In this document: one piece after another, positions 9,606 through 18,027 of the stretch
Layout: every line of letters starts with the position of its first letter
Position numbering within the stretch: position 1 is the stretch's first letter
NCBI GenBank assembly: GCA_016720395.1
Contig: JADKKR010000004.1
Location: 124,001 to 188,000, forward strand
Origin: Geobacteraceae bacterium
GTDB lineage: Bacteria; Desulfobacterota; Desulfuromonadia; Geobacterales; Pseudopelobacteraceae
Direction of reading: 5' to 3'
Length of the DNA: 64,000 nucleotides
Notes under the pieces: generated by a model
Seen by the model: only the letters and a program-made list of their open reading frames with translations
Told to the model about the DNA's origin: nothing
Database searches by the model: none
Made by a program: the position numbers and the translations under genes

Positions 9606-10067
9606 ATGAAACAGGGTACACCCGTGAACGAAGCCTCCCCGAAAAAACATGTCCATGTCGCCTGTGCCCTGATTGAACGTGACGGCCTTGTACTGGCGGC
9701 CCAGCGCAGCGCCATCATGAACCTGCCCCTGAAATGGGAGTTCCCCGGCGGCAAGCTGGAGGCGGGAGAAACGGCAGAAGAGTGCCTGCAGCGCGAACTG
9801 GTTGAGGAGATGGGGGTCACCATCGCCGTCGGTCGCGGCTTGCCGCTGCACACCCATTCCTACGACTCCTTCACGGTCACGCTCTACCCGTTCCTCTGCA
9901 CACTTGAATCCGACACCATCACCCTCCACGAGCATGCAGCCATGATCTGGCTGCCGCCGGATGAGCTGCACACTCTCGACTGGCTCGAAGCTGATCAGCC
10001 GGTCCTGGATGCATATGTCCGGCTGGTTCATGAGCAACCACTCCCAGGAGCGGTGCCGTATGCCTGA
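9606..10067 (+). CDS. MutT-like NUDIX hydrolase (8-oxo-dGTP diphosphatase type)
   Basis: About 153 residues with a complete NUDIX box, GGKLEAGETAEECLQREL then VEEMGV (G-x5-E-x7-REU-x-EE-x-G-U). The opening strand HVHVACALIERDGLVLAAQR and the 8-oxoguanine-type pattern LKWEFPGGK fit the MutT group that cleans the nucleotide pool. The start is uncertain: ATG 9606 or GTG 9624, neither with a strong ribosome site; the family similarity begins at KKHVHV. The stop overlaps the next gene by 8 bases, so the two are probably translated in tandem. Confidence 0.85.
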   Translation: MKQGTPVNEASPKKHVHVACALIERDGLVLAAQRSAIMNLPLKWEFPGGKLEAGETAEECLQRELVEEMGVTIAVGRGLPLHTHSYDSFTVTLYPFLCTLESDTITLHEHAAMIWLPPDELHTLDWLEADQPVLDAYVRLVHEQPLPGAVPYA

Positions 10068-10836
10068 TGCCTTACAGCTCAAGCGCCTCCCGCTTTTCGA
10101 CAGTCATTTCCACATCGTCGACCGCCGCTTTCCTCTTGTTCCCAACCAGGGTTATCTGCCGGGCGAACTGACCTGCAAGGACTACCTGACACAGTTGTCC
10201 GGTTATGACCTGCGCGGCGGGGCCATCGTCTCCGGATCGTTTCAGGCCCTCGATCAGAGCTATCTTCTGGATGCACTGCATACGCTCGGTCCACAGTTCG
10301 TAGGTGTAACCAACCTTCCGGCAACCGTCACGGACCGGGAGATCCTGGACCTGGACAGCGCCGGCGTCAGGGCATTGCGTTTCAACATAAAACGGGGCGG
10401 GTCTGAAAACGTGCGCCACCTCGATACCATGGCAAGACGGGTGCATGAGCTGGCCGGATGGCATGTGGAGCTCTACGTGGACTCACGGGAGCTGAACGAT
10501 CTGTATCATGCGCTGGTGGTTCTTCCGGCGGTCAGCATCGACCATCTGGGACTGGGAGAGGAAGGCTTCCGGACATTGCTGCGGTTGGCCGAACGGGGGG
10601 TGCGGGTCAAGGCTACCGGCTTCGGCCGGGTGGACTTCGACGTACCCTCCGCTCTCCGGCAGCTGTATTCCGCCAATCCACAGGCCCTGATGTTCGGCAC
10701 CGACCTGCCGTCAACCCGCGCCCCGCGACCCTATTGTGACGATGATTTTCTGCTGGTGGTCAATACACTGGGGGATGAAGCGGCACAAGCGGTTTTTTAT
10801 GATAATGCGGCACGGTTTTATCGGGTCCAACTTTAG
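10060..10836 (+). CDS. TIM-barrel metal-dependent hydrolase (amidohydrolase 2 family)
   Basis: A 258-residue protein starting at ATG 10060, with CAGGAG ten bases upstream and the start overlapping the NUDIX gene. The N-terminal metal motif is LFDSHFHIVD (H-x-H); later conserved points are LRFNIKRGG, HVELYVD, SIDHLGL, VKATGFGRVD and the terminal LMFGTDLPSTRAP with the catalytic Asp. This is the pattern of the amidohydrolase-2/2-pyrone-4,6-dicarboxylate hydrolase-like group. The substrate cannot be deduced. Confidence 0.8.
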   Translation: MPDALQLKRLPLFDSHFHIVDRRFPLVPNQGYLPGELTCKDYLTQLSGYDLRGGAIVSGSFQALDQSYLLDALHTLGPQFVGVTNLPATVTDREILDLDSAGVRALRFNIKRGGSENVRHLDTMARRVHELAGWHVELYVDSRELNDLYHALVVLPAVSIDHLGLGEEGFRTLLRLAERGVRVKATGFGRVDFDVPSALRQLYSANPQALMFGTDLPSTRAPRPYCDDDFLLVVNTLGDEAAQAVFYDNAARFYRVQL

Positions 10837-10907
10837 AGTTTATGCAGTTCAACGAGATGAAATAACTTCAGATTACATTGAGTGTATACTATCAGAGAGA
10901 CAATTCA

Positions 10908-11924
10908 ATGAAAGAACCAAACAAAATCCGCCATAAGGCATTGATATCTATTTTTATTTTCGCAGTCGGCGTCATCATCGGAATAGCGGTCCGGGAGGCG
11001 ATGTTACAACTGAAAAAGAGGCAGGAGACTTCAGCATATGTTGAACGGCACGAAGGTCAGCAAAATTACATTAACCCGCTGCTTGCATGTGATATTGCCG
11101 ATGATCTGATCTCCAATGCGGATATAATCCCTTTTAAAGGAAAAATCGAACAGTTCCTGAACACTCGAATGGATAAACGTTGGGCAACGAGAGTAAGCGT
11201 CTACTATCGGGAACTTAATGACGGATATTGGTTCAGCATAGGAGATACCGAAAAATTCATTCCGGCAAGTTTGCGGAAGGTTCCTCTCATGATAGCACTA
11301 TTGAAACAGGCAGAAACGGAACATGGCCTGCTTGATCGCATCGTGACGTTCGACCTGTCAAACGACTACAATCTGAACCAGAATATCAAACCTTCGCAGA
11401 CACTGCTGTTCGGTAAAAAATACTCGGTCAGGGACTTGATCTACAGAATGATCGTGTACTCAGACAACAATGCCTTTACGTACTTGACTAAAATCGTGGA
11501 CGCTGCTTTGCTTGATAAGGTCTATTCCAGTCTTAGATTGCAGAACCCGCGTGCTGTCAAAGATGACGAATTTCTCTCCGTCCAGACATATGAGTCATTT
11601 TTCAGGGTGCTCTATAATGCCTCCTATTTAACCCGGAGTTCATCTGACTGGGCCCTTGAAATTCTGTCGAAATCAGACTTCAGGACCGGTCTTGTCTCCG
11701 GAGTCCCGCCTGATGTAAAAGTGTCTCACAAATTCGGAGAGAAGTCTGATGCGACCAACGGTACAGTACAGTTGCACGACTGTGGCATCATCTACTATCC
11801 TCAACACCCATATTTGCTGTGTGTCATGTCTAAAGGCCCGGACTTCGAGTTGCTTGATGATGTTGTCGCAGAGATTTCACGAATTGCATATACCGAAGTG
11901 GACCGACAGCACAAAAACCATTAG
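10908..11924 (+). CDS. Class A beta-lactamase-like serine hydrolase, membrane anchored
   Basis: A 338-residue protein with a short positively charged N-terminus and one transmembrane helix (ALISIFIFAVGVIIGIAV), so the catalytic domain should be periplasmic. The active-site serine motif S-x-x-K is in PASLRKVPLMIAL, the second motif is YSDNNAF (S-D-N), and the third position reads SHKFGEK instead of the K-T/S-G typical of beta-lactamases. With the altered third motif, a role in peptidoglycan or as an uncharacterised esterase is as likely as antibiotic hydrolysis. Start ATG 10908 has AGAGAG upstream; codon use is more A+T-rich than in the neighbours. Confidence 0.75.
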   Translation: MKEPNKIRHKALISIFIFAVGVIIGIAVREAMLQLKKRQETSAYVERHEGQQNYINPLLACDIADDLISNADIIPFKGKIEQFLNTRMDKRWATRVSVYYRELNDGYWFSIGDTEKFIPASLRKVPLMIALLKQAETEHGLLDRIVTFDLSNDYNLNQNIKPSQTLLFGKKYSVRDLIYRMIVYSDNNAFTYLTKIVDAALLDKVYSSLRLQNPRAVKDDEFLSVQTYESFFRVLYNASYLTRSSSDWALEILSKSDFRTGLVSGVPPDVKVSHKFGEKSDATNGTVQLHDCGIIYYPQHPYLLCVMSKGPDFELLDDVVAEISRIAYTEVDRQHKNH

Positions 11925-11989
11925 AGCAGAGAACTTGAGAGAATAGATCAGGATTAAGGCTAACCACATATTTGAAAAGGAGATTACAC

Positions 11990-13273
11990 ATGAACCCGAA
12001 CTGGAAGATAGACACCATCGCCGTGCAGGGGGGCTACGAGCCCAAATCAGGCGAGCCGCGCATCCTGCCGATCATCCAGAGTACAACGTTCAAGTACGAC
12101 AGCGCCGAACATGTCACCAAACTGTTCGACCTTGAGGCGGCCGGTTTCTTCTACACCCGCCTTGCCAATCCGACCACCGACGGCTTCGAGACCAAGATCG
12201 CCCAGATGGAGGGAGGCGTGGGTGCCATGGCGACCTCGTCCGGTCAGGCCGCCACGACCCTGGCGATTATGAACATCTGCCAGGCCGGCCAGCATATCGT
12301 CACCGCCAGCACCCTTTACGGCGGCACCTACAACCTGTTCGCCGTGACCCTTCCCAAGATGGGCATCGAGGTGACCTTCGTCGATCCAGAGCTGCCGGCC
12401 GAGGAGATCAAGAAGGCCTTCAAACCGAATACCCGCTGCCTGTTCGCCGAGACCATCGGCAACCCCGGCCTGAACATCCTTGATTTTGAGAAGTTCGCCG
12501 CCATCGCCAACGAGATGCAGGCACCGCTGCTCATCGACAATACCTTCGGCACACCCTTCCTCTGCCGGCCCTTCGAGCATGGTGCCCACATCGTCATCCA
12601 TTCGGCCACCAAGTACATCGACGGCCACGCTACCAGCGTGGGAGGGGTGATTGTGGACGGCGGAAAATTCGACTGGAACTGCGGCCGCTTCCCGGAGCTG
12701 ACCGAGCCGGACATCAGCTACCACGGACTGGAGTACGTCAAGACCTTCGGCCCGCTGGCCTACATCATCAAGGCCCGCGTCCAGCTGATGCGCGACCTGG
12801 GAACGACTCCCGCTCCGCTCAACTCGTTCCTTTTCAACCTGGGGCTGGAGACCCTGCACCTGCGCATGCAGCGCCACAGCGACAATGCCTTGGCAGTAGC
12901 CAGGTTTCTGGAGAACCACCCGCTGGTCAGCTGGACCTGCTACCCCGGACTGGAAAGCCATCCAACCCATGACCGAGCCCTGAAGTACCTCCCCAAGGGG
13001 TGCAGCGGCGTGCTGACCTTCGGTATCAAGGGGGGTGCCGAGGCGGGGCGCAAGTTCATGGAGGCCACCCGATTGATCGCGCTGGTGGTACATGTAGGTG
13101 ACGCCCGCAGCTGCGTACTGCACCCGGCCAGCACCACACACCGCCAGCTGTCACCTGAGCAGCAGGAATCCAGCGGCGTCAAGCCGGACCTGATCCGCCT
13201 CTCCATCGGCATCGAGGACGCCGGCGACATCATCGCCGACATCGACCAGGCACTGTATGTGAGCCAGAAGTAA
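11990..13273 (+). CDS. O-acetylhomoserine sulfhydrylase (PLP-dependent)
   Basis: A 427-residue Cys/Met-metabolism PLP enzyme. It has the substrate loop FFYTRLANPTTDGFE, the cofactor-stacking ASTLYGGTYNLF, the phosphate site and the Schiff-base lysine in SATKYIDGHATSVGG. Length and the insert around CGRFPELTEPDISYHGL point to O-acetylhomoserine aminocarboxypropyltransferase, making homocysteine from O-acetylhomoserine and sulfide, rather than to the shorter cystathionine enzymes. The start is ATG 11990, with AAAAGGAG eight bases upstream. No riboswitch is visible in the 65-base leader. Confidence 0.88.
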   Translation: MNPNWKIDTIAVQGGYEPKSGEPRILPIIQSTTFKYDSAEHVTKLFDLEAAGFFYTRLANPTTDGFETKIAQMEGGVGAMATSSGQAATTLAIMNICQAGQHIVTASTLYGGTYNLFAVTLPKMGIEVTFVDPELPAEEIKKAFKPNTRCLFAETIGNPGLNILDFEKFAAIANEMQAPLLIDNTFGTPFLCRPFEHGAHIVIHSATKYIDGHATSVGGVIVDGGKFDWNCGRFPELTEPDISYHGLEYVKTFGPLAYIIKARVQLMRDLGTTPAPLNSFLFNLGLETLHLRMQRHSDNALAVARFLENHPLVSWTCYPGLESHPTHDRALKYLPKGCSGVLTFGIKGGAEAGRKFMEATRLIALVVHVGDARSCVLHPASTTHRQLSPEQQESSGVKPDLIRLSIGIEDAGDIIADIDQALYVSQK

Positions 13274-13290
13274 ATTCAAACAAAATCTTG

Positions 13291-13392
13291 AAACACGGAG
13301 GGCACGGAGAACACGGTGTAACATCTCAGAGTTTCAAAGGTTTCTTGCTTTATTGACTCTCGATTTCTCCGTGTTCTCCGTTTCTCCGTGTT
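13291..13392. repeat. Intergenic inverted-repeat element, copy C
   Basis: The left arm at 13291-13315 contains ACACGGAGGGCACGGAGAA and the right arm at 13365-13392 carries TTCTCCGTGTTCTCCG plus another TTTCTCCGTGTT, its complement. The core word CACGGAGA is repeated in each arm, as in copies A and B. It separates the sulfhydrylase gene from the membrane protein gene. Confidence 0.65.
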
Positions 13393-13409
13393 ATTCAAAA
13401 GGTTTCCCA

Positions 13410-14255
13410 ATGGACATCCTCATCGGCACATTCACCATGCGCCCCTACGTGTTCGCCTTCTTTGCGGCCTTTCTGCTGGTGTGCGTCCCGCACGTGGGCT
13501 GGCGGCGGACACTGGCATTTACCGGGGCCGGCTACCTGATCGCCTTCTCCTCGGAGTGGCTCTCGATCAACACCGGCTTCCCCTACGGCTGGTACTACTA
13601 CATCGACACGACCAGCAGCCGCGAACTGTGGATCGCCGGAGTACCGTTCTTCGACTCGCTCTCCTACGTCTTCCTGTCCTACTGCAGCTACACCACGGCT
13701 CTGTTCATCCTTTCACCGCTTCGGGCCTGGCGATGGAACGTTGCGACGCTGGAGACCAGAAGCATCCGGCGCTCGATCTCTGCTCTGGTTCTGGGTTCCT
13801 TCCTGCAGACCTTTCTGGACATCGTCATCGATCCGGTGGCTTTGCAGGGGCATCGCTGGTTCCTTGGGCAGATCTACGGCTACCGCGAGCAGGGCATCCA
13901 CTTCGGCGTTCCGCTCTCCAACTATTGGGGCTGGCTGCTGACCAGCCTGCTCCTGGTGGGGGCCTTCCAGCTGATCGATGCCCGGCGGCTCACTGATGCG
14001 CCGAAAGGGGTCTGCAACCTGCCCTTTCGCTCACTGTTGGGGCCGCTGCTCTATCTGTCGGTATTGATCTTCAATCTGGGGGTGACGCTCTGGATCGGGG
14101 AACCTTTCCAGGCGCTTGAAGGGATCCTGATGTACACACTGCCGGTCCTGATGGTCATCATACTGGCGCTGCGCAGGGTGAATCGCTATACGAAGGATGA
14201 ACTGGGAGAACATCTCCGGGATTACCCCTGGTCCCCGGCTGGAAAAACCTCATAA
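13410..14255 (+). CDS. Carotenoid biosynthesis protein-like integral membrane protein
   Basis: A 281-residue polytopic membrane protein with about seven hydrophobic segments. Conserved-looking points are SEWLSINTGFPYGWYYY near residue 50, VPFFDSLSYVFLSYCSYTTA, LGSFLQTFLDIVIDPVALQG and YGVPLSNYWGW-type residues (HFGVPLSNYWGWLL). This matches the DUF422/CruF-like carotenoid biosynthesis group, whose CruF members hydrate the lycopene end. The substrate here is unproven. Start ATG 13410 follows AAAAGG. It overlaps tail to tail by six bases with the nucleosidase gene on the other strand. Confidence 0.75.
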   Translation: MDILIGTFTMRPYVFAFFAAFLLVCVPHVGWRRTLAFTGAGYLIAFSSEWLSINTGFPYGWYYYIDTTSSRELWIAGVPFFDSLSYVFLSYCSYTTALFILSPLRAWRWNVATLETRSIRRSISALVLGSFLQTFLDIVIDPVALQGHRWFLGQIYGYREQGIHFGVPLSNYWGWLLTSLLLVGAFQLIDARRLTDAPKGVCNLPFRSLLGPLLYLSVLIFNLGVTLWIGEPFQALEGILMYTLPVLMVIILALRRVNRYTKDELGEHLRDYPWSPAGKTS

Positions 14256-14996
14256 AACGGCCAGTAACCGTCCAAAAGAATCTGACAGGCGGGCGGCTGC
14301 AATGCTACTGTTGCGAGCCAGCCGGATCAACTGGGGAATGATGAGGGGCTTGCGGGCAACGGTCAGCAAAACTCTGGGAATGCGGATGCGCATCTGCCGG
14401 TCGCAGAATTCATCCAGAGAGAAATCAAGCTCTTCATCAAACGGGTCGCTGACCGTGCGGATACCGATAAAGGGGATGCCGTTCTCTTCGGCTGCCAGGG
14501 CAATGGCGGAACTCTCCATCTCCACCACGGGAAACGGGGCATTCGCCGCCAGCAGGGTCGCCAGCCGGCTCTTTTGCATGATGGAGGCGGTCGTGGAGAA
14601 CAGGCCCCCGAACACCCTCCGCCCTTCGACCGCCTGACAGGTAACGAAATCACGGCAGACCGCCGGAATAGTGACCAGCACCTCCTGCAGCCCCTTTTCG
14701 GAAACAATCGTCAACCCTGAAGCCACCACGGTATCCCCCACCTGCAACTCTGTTGAAACACCACCGCAGAAACCGGCCGAAATCAACAGGCCGGGACGCT
14801 GTTCACCCAGGAGTTGCCGGGCCGCTGTCGTTGCGTTCGCAAAACCCATCCCGGCTTCGGCAACTATGATTTCATGGCCGTAGAATTGTGCCAGATGCAG
14901 CGTACGCCCATCCGGACGGATCTTCCGTACCTGCTGCAGGGTCCGGATAATTGCAGCTGTCTCCTCCGGCATGGCCGTGATGATGCCGATCTTCAT
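14250..14996 (-). CDS. Nucleoside phosphorylase-family hydrolase (MTA/SAH nucleosidase-like)
   Basis: A 248-residue PNP/UDP-family protein. The N-terminus GIITAMPEE has the catalytic Glu of methylthioadenosine/S-adenosylhomocysteine nucleosidases; the core SAGFCGG, the nucleoside-binding VEMESSAIA and the catalytic Asp in RTVSDP are present. The C-terminal tail of about 30 residues (ARNSSIAAARLSDS) is longer than in MTAN. Futalosine hydrolase (MqnB) and hopanoid-associated phosphorylases belong to the same fold, and the menaquinone-type genes later in the window make futalosine hydrolase a real alternative. Start ATG 14996 was chosen at the conserved MKIGIIT. Confidence 0.75.
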   Translation of the reverse strand: MKIGIITAMPEETAAIIRTLQQVRKIRPDGRTLHLAQFYGHEIIVAEAGMGFANATTAARQLLGEQRPGLLISAGFCGGVSTELQVGDTVVASGLTIVSEKGLQEVLVTIPAVCRDFVTCQAVEGRRVFGGLFSTTASIMQKSRLATLLAANAPFPVVEMESSAIALAAEENGIPFIGIRTVSDPFDEELDFSLDEFCDRQMRIRIPRVLLTVARKPLIIPQLIRLARNSSIAAARLSDSFGRLLAVL

Positions 14997-15078
14997 GGTC
15001 CTGTGGTCTCCTGTACGAAACTGTATCACCAACCGGCACACTTTTCAAAACTTAGAAGTAGTCCGCCCACAACTTTGT

Positions 15079-15210
15079 GCCGGGGCCGCGCCCCGGGGCG
15101 GGGCCCCCTTCCCCCGGGGCGGAAAAAACAAACCAGGGGGGGGGGGCGGCGCCGCGACGTGTGTGTTGGGGGGGGGAAGAGGGGGGAGAGGGGGGGGGGG
15201 CCGTGTGCGG
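15079..15210. other. Low-complexity G/C homopolymer tract, probably artefactual
   Basis: This 132-base stretch is built of runs of G and C, including unbroken G runs of about ten bases at 15136-15146 and 15191-15200. It ends abruptly in ordinary sequence just upstream of tRNA-Ser. It contains no gene or clear hairpin terminator. Nothing else in the window looks like it, and such tracts are typical of low-quality read ends joined into an assembly. Treat the sequence as unreliable; the true spacer may be shorter or different. Confidence 0.6.
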
Positions 15211-15277
15211 ATAACTTCTCAATATGAAATGCTGGACAAACGATTTCGCTTGAACTATATTTACTATTCACTTTTGT

Positions 15278-15368
15278 GGAGAGATGTCCGAGCGGTTGAA
15301 GGAGCACGCCTGGAAAGCGTGTGTACGTTAATAGCGTACCCAGGGTTCGAATCCCTCTCTCTCCGCCA
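15278..15368 (+). tRNA. tRNA-Ser (anticodon GGA), CCA encoded
   Basis: A 91-nt class II tRNA. The acceptor stem GGAGAGA pairs with TCTCTCC before G73 and an encoded CCA. The anticodon loop in GCCTGGAAAGC gives GGA for serine UCC/UCU codons. A long variable arm (GTGTACGTTAATAGCGTACC region) and a T loop GGTTCGAATCC confirm the class. The first T-stem pair is a C-C mismatch, the only irregularity. An A+T-rich promoter-like stretch precedes it at 15,240-15,275. Confidence 0.95.
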
Positions 15369-15448
15369 TTTTTAGTGCGGTAGAAGCAGTTAAAGACTTC
15401 GTTAGTGCACGTATCCCGTGTGACGGAGCTTGAGTTCAGTTCTTTTAC

Positions 15449-15578
15449 TTGCAGGCGCAGATGATAGCCGGGCCTCGCGCAACGGCAGGCCGTGAACTCC
15501 GCCAGGTCCGGAAGGAAGCAACGGCAGCGGCCCCCGTCGTGTGCCGCGGGTAAACCCGGCTATCATCTGCGCCTGCAA
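15449..15578 (+). ncRNA. ffs: Bacterial small SRP RNA (4.5S type)
   Basis: The conserved SRP helix-8 tetraloop region GGTCCGGAAGGAAGCA and the symmetric internal loop GGCAGC are present. The RNA is closed by a 24-bp perfect stem in which TTGCAGGCGCAGATGATAGC at 15449 pairs with its complement ending at 15578. The RNA binds Ffh and guides inner-membrane proteins to FtsY. It lies between tRNA-Ser and dnaX, a common bacterial order. The exact 5' and 3' ends are estimates; the mature RNA may be shorter than the full stem. Confidence 0.93.
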
Positions 15579-15683
15579 GCATACAATAGCAGAATCATCA
15601 CCCCTTATGCATTACGCACAAGATCCGCCTATCCCCCAACAGACCCCATGCGGGGGCACACATGACCGACGAGGTTCAATTCT

Positions 15684-17390
15684 TTGTCCAACGGCACGTC
15701 ATATGAAGTCCTGGCCAGAAAATACCGCCCCCAATCTTTTTCGGAGCTGACCGGGCAGGAACATGTCAGCCGCACCCTGCAGAATGCCATTGATTCCGGC
15801 AGAGTGGCACACGCCTTCCTGTTCACCGGCGCCCGGGGTGTCGGCAAGACCAGCACCGCCCGCATCCTGGCCAAGACCCTCAACTGCGAACAGGGCGTTA
15901 CCCATGAGCCCTGCAATGTCTGTCCGCAATGCATCGAGATAACCAAAGGCACCTCCACCGACGTCTTCGAGATCGACGGCGCCTCCAACAACGGTGTGGA
16001 GGATGTCCGCGACCTGCGCGACAGCATCAAGTACCTCCCTTCCCACAGCCGATACAAGATCATCATCATCGACGAAGTCCACATGCTCTCAACCAACGCC
16101 TTCAACGCCCTGCTGAAGACCCTGGAGGAGCCGCCGGAGCACGTCAAGTTCATTTTTGCCACAACAGAACCTCACAAACTCCCGATCACCATCCTTTCAC
16201 GGTGCCAGCGCTTCGACTTCAAGCGTGTCCCCGTGGCCAAGATTATCACCCGCCTGCGGGAGATCGCCGGCAAAGAGAACGTCATCATCAGCGACTCCTC
16301 CCTGGCCCTGATTGCACGCAAGGGGGACGGGAGCATGCGCGATTCGCTGACCGCCTTCGACCAGGTGCTGGCCTTCTGCGACAGCAGCGTGTCGGATGAG
16401 GATGTCGCCACCCTGATCGGTGCCGTGGACCCGCGCCTCTTAGCTGACATATCGGCAGCAGTATTCGGCGGAGATACCCAGGCGGTTCTGGCCGGCATCA
16501 AGCGCGTTGACATGGTCGGCTACAACATGCGTCAGTTCTGTCAGGATCTGATCGAACACTTCCGCAACCTGCTCGTAATCCGCTCGGTCAAAAATCCGGA
16601 GGAGATTCTCGATCTGGCCGATGCCGAACTTGAAGAACTTCGCCACCAGGCTGCCGCTTTCACGGCCCAGGACATCCAGCGCCGGCTGACGCTGCTGATC
16701 AAGGCAGACAGCGAGATGGCCTTTGCCTCGTTCCAACGCCTGATCCTGGAGATGGCCCTTCTCAAGGCCGCTCTGCTGGTGCCGGTCCTTCCGATAAGCG
16801 AACTGCTGGAGAAGATCAAACTACTGGAAGCCGGGGCGGTCCATACTCCGGCGCTCCCCTGGAATGCCGGGCGGCCTGCGGTCCCCGGAACCGGTGATCG
16901 GGACCAGCGTGAACCGCAAAGACCAGCGCCCCAACCAGCCAGGACACCGCAGCCGGCAGCGGCGGCCTCGACATCAAAACCGGTGCAACATGGGACACAT
17001 TCGGACTGGGAGCGTTTCGTGGCCTTTGTCGTTGAGAAGCGACCGGCCATCGGATCGGTTCTGGAGCACGGCAGCCCGCTGAAGCTGGAGCCCGGGCTTA
17101 TGGAGATCGGCTTCCCGGCCGGCAGCTATTACCTGACGTCGGCCCAGGATGCCGACTCGATCAGCGAGATCAGGGCACTGGCCCATGAGTTCAGCGGCAC
17201 AGAGGCAGCGGTTAAGATCAGGTCGATCACCCCTGAAACCGGCAGTTCACCCGCGTCGCTGGCCGAAAAAAAAAAGAGTGATCGCCTGCAGCGCATCGAA
17301 TCACTGAAACAGGAAGTTGCAGCACACCCTGTCATCAATGAGGCACTGCGACTGTTCGGCGGAACGATCACCGACATCCGGGAAACCTAG
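15684..17390 (+). CDS. dnaX: DNA polymerase III subunits gamma/tau
   Basis: A 568-residue clamp-loader ATPase. Residues 1-240 form the AAA+ core with Walker A GARGVGKTSTA, the Zn module C-x8-C-x2-C-x2-C (NCEQG ... CNVCPQC), Walker B IIIDEVHMLS, sensor 1 FIFATTEPHKLP and the SRC finger LSRCQRF. The C-terminal third has a Pro/Ala-rich linker (residues about 405-440) and a tau-type domain. The start is TTG 15684, with GAGG ten bases upstream; no ATG fits. A run of ten A at 17266-17275 is a possible slippage site. The dnaX-ebfC-recR order is the classic bacterial cluster. Confidence 0.95.
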   Translation: MSNGTSYEVLARKYRPQSFSELTGQEHVSRTLQNAIDSGRVAHAFLFTGARGVGKTSTARILAKTLNCEQGVTHEPCNVCPQCIEITKGTSTDVFEIDGASNNGVEDVRDLRDSIKYLPSHSRYKIIIIDEVHMLSTNAFNALLKTLEEPPEHVKFIFATTEPHKLPITILSRCQRFDFKRVPVAKIITRLREIAGKENVIISDSSLALIARKGDGSMRDSLTAFDQVLAFCDSSVSDEDVATLIGAVDPRLLADISAAVFGGDTQAVLAGIKRVDMVGYNMRQFCQDLIEHFRNLLVIRSVKNPEEILDLADAELEELRHQAAAFTAQDIQRRLTLLIKADSEMAFASFQRLILEMALLKAALLVPVLPISELLEKIKLLEAGAVHTPALPWNAGRPAVPGTGDRDQREPQRPAPQPARTPQPAAAASTSKPVQHGTHSDWERFVAFVVEKRPAIGSVLEHGSPLKLEPGLMEIGFPAGSYYLTSAQDADSISEIRALAHEFSGTEAAVKIRSITPETGSSPASLAEKKKSDRLQRIESLKQEVAAHPVINEALRLFGGTITDIRET

Positions 17391-17459
17391 CAGCCTTCCT
17401 GCACAGTCGACGATCATCATAACCAGGTTCTACACATATCCCACGCGGAGGAGAAACAG

Positions 17460-17774
17460 ATGTCAAAGGGGTTAGCAGGTATCATGAAACAGGCCCAGAT
17501 GATTCAGCAGAAGATGGCCAAGCTTCAGGAAGAGGCCACCCTGAAAACAGCCGATGCAACATCCGGTGGCGGAGCCGTCTCGGTCACGGTCAATGGTAAA
17601 AATGAGATTATTTCACTTTCAATAAAAAAAGAGGCCGTTGACCCCGAAGATGTCGAGATGCTTCAGGACCTTATCATAGCTGCAACCAACGAGGCCCTCA
17701 AAAAGGTGCACGCAGAACTTTCCGACGAGATGTCGAAAATCACCGGCGGCATGAGCATCCCGGGGCTTTTTTAG
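17460..17774 (+). CDS. ebfC: Nucleoid-associated protein, YbaB/EbfC family
   Basis: A 104-residue DNA-binding protein of the YbaB/EbfC family, which forms dimers with a long-helix tweezer shape. The N-terminal amphipathic helix (GIMKQAQMIQQKMAKLQEEA) and the glycine-rich centre SGGGAVSVTVNGKNEI are characteristic. ATG 17460 has GGAGGAG seven bases upstream. The position between dnaX and recR supports the call. Confidence 0.95.
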   Translation: MSKGLAGIMKQAQMIQQKMAKLQEEATLKTADATSGGGAVSVTVNGKNEIISLSIKKEAVDPEDVEMLQDLIIAATNEALKKVHAELSDEMSKITGGMSIPGLF

Positions 17775-18027
17775 TAATTACGAAAGGTTATATAACTTAT
17801 TGGCACTGGAACGTGTCTTTAATTTTTTAATTTGACTAAATGTTTTAGTTCGGCTAATAGATGCGTGTCCCGGTATCGTGCCCGGTAGTCGTTTTTCGTA
17901 CGCAATGAAGCTTGTTCTTTGTGCTCCTCCATGGTTTTCGGTCGCAGTCGGATCCGTCCAGAGCGGGGGAGCATATTTTTTAACCACGCTATAATACTAA
18001 AAAAATGTTTTATTTGTGCCGGGATTT

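Noticed and set aside
9498..10082. Upstream extension of moeA frame to 599 codons
   Set aside because: ATG 9497 has GGAGG at 9504-9508 and matches the normal MoeA N-terminus; the extension overlaps the NUDIX gene on the other strand and has no similarity to MoeA.
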